Part shown: piece after piece, positions 59,936 to 64,000 of the stretch
How the letters are laid out: each line of letters starts with the position of its first letter
Position numbering within the stretch: position 1 is the first letter of the stretch
Assembly: GCA_008973525.1 (NCBI GenBank)
Contig: WACJ01000527.1
Span: 682,001-746,000 of the forward strand
Source: Stenopsyche tienmushanensis
Taxonomy: Eukaryota; Arthropoda; Insecta; Trichoptera; Stenopsychidae
Length of the DNA: 64,000 nt
Reading direction: 5' to 3'
Made by a program: the position numbers and the translations under genes
The notes under the pieces: generated by a model
What the model was told of the DNA's origin: nothing
Seen by the model: only the letters and a program-made list of their open reading frames with translations
Database searches by the model: none

Positions 59936-60192
59936 AGCCAAAAAGCATTTAGGAACAGAACAAGGACAAGAAGAACATCAAAGAGACGACTTCGAAGAGA
60001 TGCATATGAGGAACTTCACATTGCAACGTGAACAGCATTGTCTTCCGTTGCCTTCTATATCATTTTAAAATCGTCCGTCGATGGAGGATAAGCTAAGATA
60101 ATAAGGAATGAGCGAACGAGGAGGCGAATGCATGATACAGACGAGATGGATGCATTGCTTGTGGCTGCACTATGATGATGATGATGACATGC
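59936..60192 (+). repeat. Possible LINE 3' tail ending in an ATGATG microsatellite
   Basis: A locally GC-richer, purine-rich block (GGAACAGAACAAGGACAAGA and on) ends at about 60172-60189 in (ATG)n-like TATGATGATGATGATGACAT. RTE- and related LINE copies often end in short tandem repeats of this kind. No protein motif supports the call, so it rests on layout only. Confidence 0.25.
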
Positions 60193-60359
60193 TTTTGGCA
60201 TTTATTTTAATCCCTAATATATTTTTTAGATCATGATAGCACAGATTGTCGTGTTGAATCCTGGAGGTTATTTTGATATTCATTAAGTTCTTCTCCGTGA
60301 GGATTACTCTAAGGTATTTAAACTCTTCCACCTTTTTAATTATTTAATATATAAAAATT

Positions 60360-60570
60360 ATTTTTTCTTTGTTCGTATGTAATGCGCTGCCAAACTGTTC
60401 ATCAGATTGCGATAAAACTTTGTCCACTTTTTGCTAAGGGTTTTGCGAGTAACATAGGCACAGTCTAATATACAAAAATAAAAATTTGTTTGTTTGTATT
60501 TTATACGCTGCCATATCGTTCATTCGATTGCGATAAAATTTTGCCAACTTATTGTTTTGGCTACAGGCTA
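60360..60570. repeat. Diverged tandem duplication, unit about 110-120 bp
   Basis: Two adjacent units share CGCTGCCA(A/T)A(C/T)(T/C)GTTCAT followed by GATTGCGATAAAA(C/T)TTTG, at about 60388 and 60507. The intervening TTGTTTGTTTGTATTTTA resembles the diverged repeats of Helitron-like elements, but no Helitron end was found. Confidence 0.35.
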
Positions 60571-61207
60571 GTATATAATAAAATTAAATAAAACAATTGT
60601 CACCCATTTGAAACGAGGTAAATATTATTTAATTTATAAAATTATCACTGTATTGTAAGTAGTTTTTATTGAGATTCATTGTAAAAATATGTATTTACAT
60701 GTGTCGATCCAGAAATAAACTATACTTTGAGGAAGACCCCAAACAGGCAATTGAGTAAATTTGAATATTACAAACCAATCAATAACATATATACATATTT
60801 CACTAGCAATAATTAAAATAAATTCAAATATTGATTAATACATTGAATCCACATTCTTAAATATGCATTAAACATTAGAGAATATATTCAGATGACTTCC
60901 ATGTGTAAACAGTAGATAAACGAGCATAATATATTGAATACAATATATCTTTATTCGGTTAAAATTATGATTTACTGTTATAATACAAAAAGAAGAACAA
61001 TGTGACCTTAGAGTGTCAAGATAAAAAAATAATTTATATCTAAAGCTGCTACTGTAGTAAAAAATACTACAAATGTTATTAAATACATGTATATATATCA
61101 CAGTGTTACATTGTTAAAAATATAACTGGTTATACATTTTAAACTAAGTCTATAAGTCTAGTTCATAAATATAAATGTATATTTTTTCTAATAATATAAT
61201 ATCATCT
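60571..61207. other. 3' flank of the zinc-finger gene
   Basis: AT-rich; the minus-strand gene's 3' UTR presumably lies here. An open frame at 60868-61101 (minus) has no recognisable feature. Confidence 0.4.
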
Positions 61208-63813
61208 TCATAGTTGCATTGAATTGTCAGTAATCATCGTTGAAACATCCATTATTTGATTTTGTACGATACTGTTGTTCATTTTTTGCGTCCACTCTTT
61301 AGTGTCGTCCTCCCATTTATCATTACGATTCAATACGCTATTATCAGATTTGGAATCGCCGTGCTCTATTGGTTCAGTCTTGCATTTTAGGTCGGTTTTT
61401 TTCAGGTTCCGTCTTCTAACACCGATGGGTTTTTTGATTGAATGCACAAATTTTATGTGTGTCTTCAGTGACGATCTTTGAGAGAACTTTCTCTCGCATT
61501 CAGCACATTCAAACGGTTTTTCTCCTGTGTGTATTCTTATGTGATTAGTCAGAAGAGCTTTTGACTGAAATTTAAAATTATACTGTATAAGATGTCTCGC
61601 GTGCGAGATTATCGGTCGTTTTATAAATATTTACTTACGATAAATGCTTTGTTGCAGATGTTGCATGTGTAAGATCTCGGGAAACGATAGCCTTTATGAA
61701 CGATTCGTCTGTGTAAATTGAGTCCTTGACGCGTTACGTACATCGCGGCACAATCTTCACAGCTGAATTGCTTCTTTTTTATGTGCGAACATTCTATGTG
61801 TGTTTTCAGCAATCGTTCAGTTCGATATTTTCTATCGCACTGATTGCAAGCAAATCTGTTAAAGAAAAATTGATATATTATTTAAAGCAATTTAAACAAT
61901 AAATTAATAAGAAAGACTGTGTATTATACTCACTGTAATGTATCTGGATCTATGTGTTTAGTGGAATTATTTAAATGATTTTTTAATATTCCCTCCGATT
62001 TAAAATATAGATTACATTCGACACAATAATGCGGTCGCAACGTAGAATGAGTAATCATATGATCAGTCAATCGGGCAACAGTATAAAAAAGTTTCCCACA
62101 AACTTCACAAGGATGCTTCGGTGATGAATGTTTCCTATCGTATAAAATCATACAGAGAAATAAATTCGAATATACACGTTTGATAATTGAATTTCTTCTG
62201 AATTAAATCTTACAGTATATGCAAATTGAGACGCTCTTTGTTCACGAACGTCATATCGCAATTATCACATTTAAAATGGTGATCATGATGTTTTATTCGT
62301 ATATGGTTTTTTAAAGTCGTTCGCCTCCTGAAGAATATTTTAATATGTGTTATATTTCAAGGAGGAAGATTAAATGCGTATGTTATACACTCGTAAAGTA
62401 CCCGAACACGGCTTGGCATACGTGACAAGAATAAGTATGTCCTTCGTGCCACGCCACATGATCAGCAACTCGACCGCGATCACGAATACGCAGCCCACAA
62501 GCGAAACAAGTATATCTAGTCGCATGCAATTTTTTGTGTATCCGTAATTTACGCAGTGTATTAAAACGCTGCTGACAAATCTTGCATAGATGTGGACCCC
62601 TATCCTAAAATTCATTCGATCGTATTAACATCTTTGAAAAGATTATTTATAATAATGTAAATTATGAAAATATATCAACCTCTTTGTGTTTTTCCATGTG
62701 ATTTTTAAGCGTGAATTCGTGCCTGAATGCTAATATGCACATTTCGCATTTATAAATGGATTTGATGTATTTTTCATCGCTTTTGCGTTGTTGTCTTTCA
62801 AATAATTGTTCTTCTTCGGTTAAATATATTACATCGGCAGACGATCTAATTTTTTCTATTCTATCTTTTTTGGCTTGGATTGCTGGTGATACTTGTATTG
62901 TATTCCGTTTTCGCTTCTTCTTTATTTTCTTTTCATTTTCCGGTTTACTTGCGATTGAATCAAAGCTCTCATTACTCCAAATGCTCATATTATCAGCTTC
63001 ATCATAATGTTTCAAACTATCTATTTCCATATTCGTTTCGTTCTTATTTGATTCTAAAAAGTCGTCTTTCTTCAAATCAATTTCTAATTTAAGCTCATCA
63101 ATGTTTGGTTCCGTTTTAATATCAACTGGGCTTTCTTTTTCAATATTCTTTTTTAAAACGTCCCAATCATCATTGTGCGATAAAACACTATATTCATTCG
63201 AAATAATGACATTTTCGACTAACGATTCATTGTAATAAAACTTTAACACTTTAGATAGTGATAATTCTTTTATAAAATCTAATTTTGAGCGTTCGACAAT
63301 TAAACGAGATTCATTGAACTGTAAATAAAATATATTATAAGAAATTAATATTTAATTATTTTTACTAATATAGAACACGTTTAATAATCTGTCAAATTTA
63401 TACACCTTTCTTTTACTTTTCTTTGCGAAATCAAATTTATTATTAATGATATTATCAACCTTCAGGCATAACAATCTAAATTTGGAAAAGTTTTTTATAA
63501 GCTCTTCACATTTATAACAGATCCAATTTGGAAAACTATCCTCCGAAACCTTAAATAAATTAATGTTAATATGATCAATACAAAAAATAATAATATTGAA
63601 TAAAACTATGAATATTATGAACGACATAAATTCATATTATCAAAGTTAATGACTTACACGTATAGACGTTACATCTTCTAAAATTTTATCATAATTATTC
63701 TTTGAAATTGGTATCATTTTGACATCGATTGCAAGGCAAGTACGACAAAATGGTTTTAAAATATGCGCATTATTTTTATGCTTCCCTATTTTTCCAATAC
63801 TCTTCTTCCCCAT
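61208..63813 (-). CDS. ZAD-domain C2H2 zinc-finger protein, 11 fingers
   Basis: A nuclear DNA-binding protein of the insect ZAD (zinc-finger-associated domain) class; the specific orthologue is not recognised. Eight minus-strand exons join in frame: 63813-63658, 63549-63406, 63318-62680, 62604-62402, 62327-62214, 62134-61934, 61855-61639 and 61564-61208, giving 676 residues. The ZAD spans about residues 22-90, with CRTC and WICYKC as its two zinc-binding CxxC pairs. An acidic linker with a KKKRKR nuclear-localisation-like patch follows. Then come 11 C2H2 fingers: CEMC, CKIC, CFAC, CHVC, CDNC, CEVC, CVEC, CNQC, CEDC, CNIC and CAEC. The last two are joined by the classic HTGEKPFEC linker. The tail is polar. 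Introns cut inside fingers, and finger 4 is assembled across the exon 4/5 junction using donor GG/GTACTT. ZAD mediates dimerisation in known members. Confidence 0.9.
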
Positions 63814-64000
63814 TATCAATGGATTTTATTATAATCAAATTTAATATTATAATTTATTATTTTGTAACATAATGTTACATTTATACAATCAAATTACATC
63901 CGTACGTAAACATCAACTCTTTGACATTTGTTTTCTTTTATTTTAATTTGGTCTTAAGAGGCTTTTTTCATAGCATCTCATGACGTTCAAAGGAGCGGAA
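63814..64000. promoter_or_regulatory. Upstream region of the ZAD zinc-finger gene
   Basis: The minus-strand gene begins at 63813, so its promoter should lie here and possibly beyond the window edge. No specific motif was identified. Confidence 0.3.

Noticed and set aside
1..64000. CRISPR arrays, rRNA, operons or endogenous viral genes
   Set aside because: No regularly spaced direct repeats, conserved rRNA segments, polycistronic bacterial layout or viral structural or replication genes were seen. I saw no convincing tRNA, but a weak one could be missed by eye.

Overview
This is a eukaryotic nuclear window, almost certainly from an insect. It is strongly AT-rich, its genes are split by mostly short GT-AG introns, and no operons or bacterial signals are visible. 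The proteins are animal orthologues, and one gene is a ZAD-type C2H2 zinc-finger gene, a class expanded in insects. The DNA between genes is full of decayed DNA transposons (mariner, Tigger/pogo, hAT, piggyBac, Harbinger-type) and one non-LTR retrotransposon fragment. I could not identify the species or order.

Layout. From 1 to about 14.8 kb I found no host gene, only layered transposon remains, including a Tigger/pogo element (1484-3645) with both terminal inverted repeats and two younger insertions. Eight host genes follow: a Tret1-like sugar transporter (+, 14838-20975); a TraB-domain protein (TRABD-like, +, 24167-30905); formylglycine-generating enzyme SUMF1 (-, 33969-35292); a HARBI1-like domesticated transposase (+, 35695-37757); PRMT9 (-, 38196-40448, intronless); TXNDC9 (+, 41248-43636); mitochondrial CoA carrier SLC25A42 (+, 56067-57783); and a ZAD zinc-finger protein with 11 fingers (-, 61208-63813). 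The 33.9-43.7 kb block is compact and alternates strands, with two divergent promoter intervals (SUMF1/HARBI1-like and PRMT9/TXNDC9). The 43.7-56 kb interval is repeat-rich and may be partly a long 5' intron of SLC25A42.

The genes do not form one pathway. They are unrelated housekeeping, transport and regulatory genes that happen to be neighbours. Exon joins were checked by reading frame: SUMF1, HARBI1-like, TXNDC9, SLC25A42 and the ZAD gene join cleanly, and PRMT9 is one open frame. Tret1-like exon 5 carries one extra base and TRABD exon 2 lacks one base; both look more like consensus errors than decay, because every other exon stays open.

Most notable: the HARBI1-like protein has lost all the acidic residues expected of a DDE nuclease while keeping an intact spliced frame; a 990-bp TTAA-flanked transposon with a transposase-like C-terminus sits in a TXNDC9 intron; and several short repeat families recur across the window. 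I see no convincing new multi-gene system.
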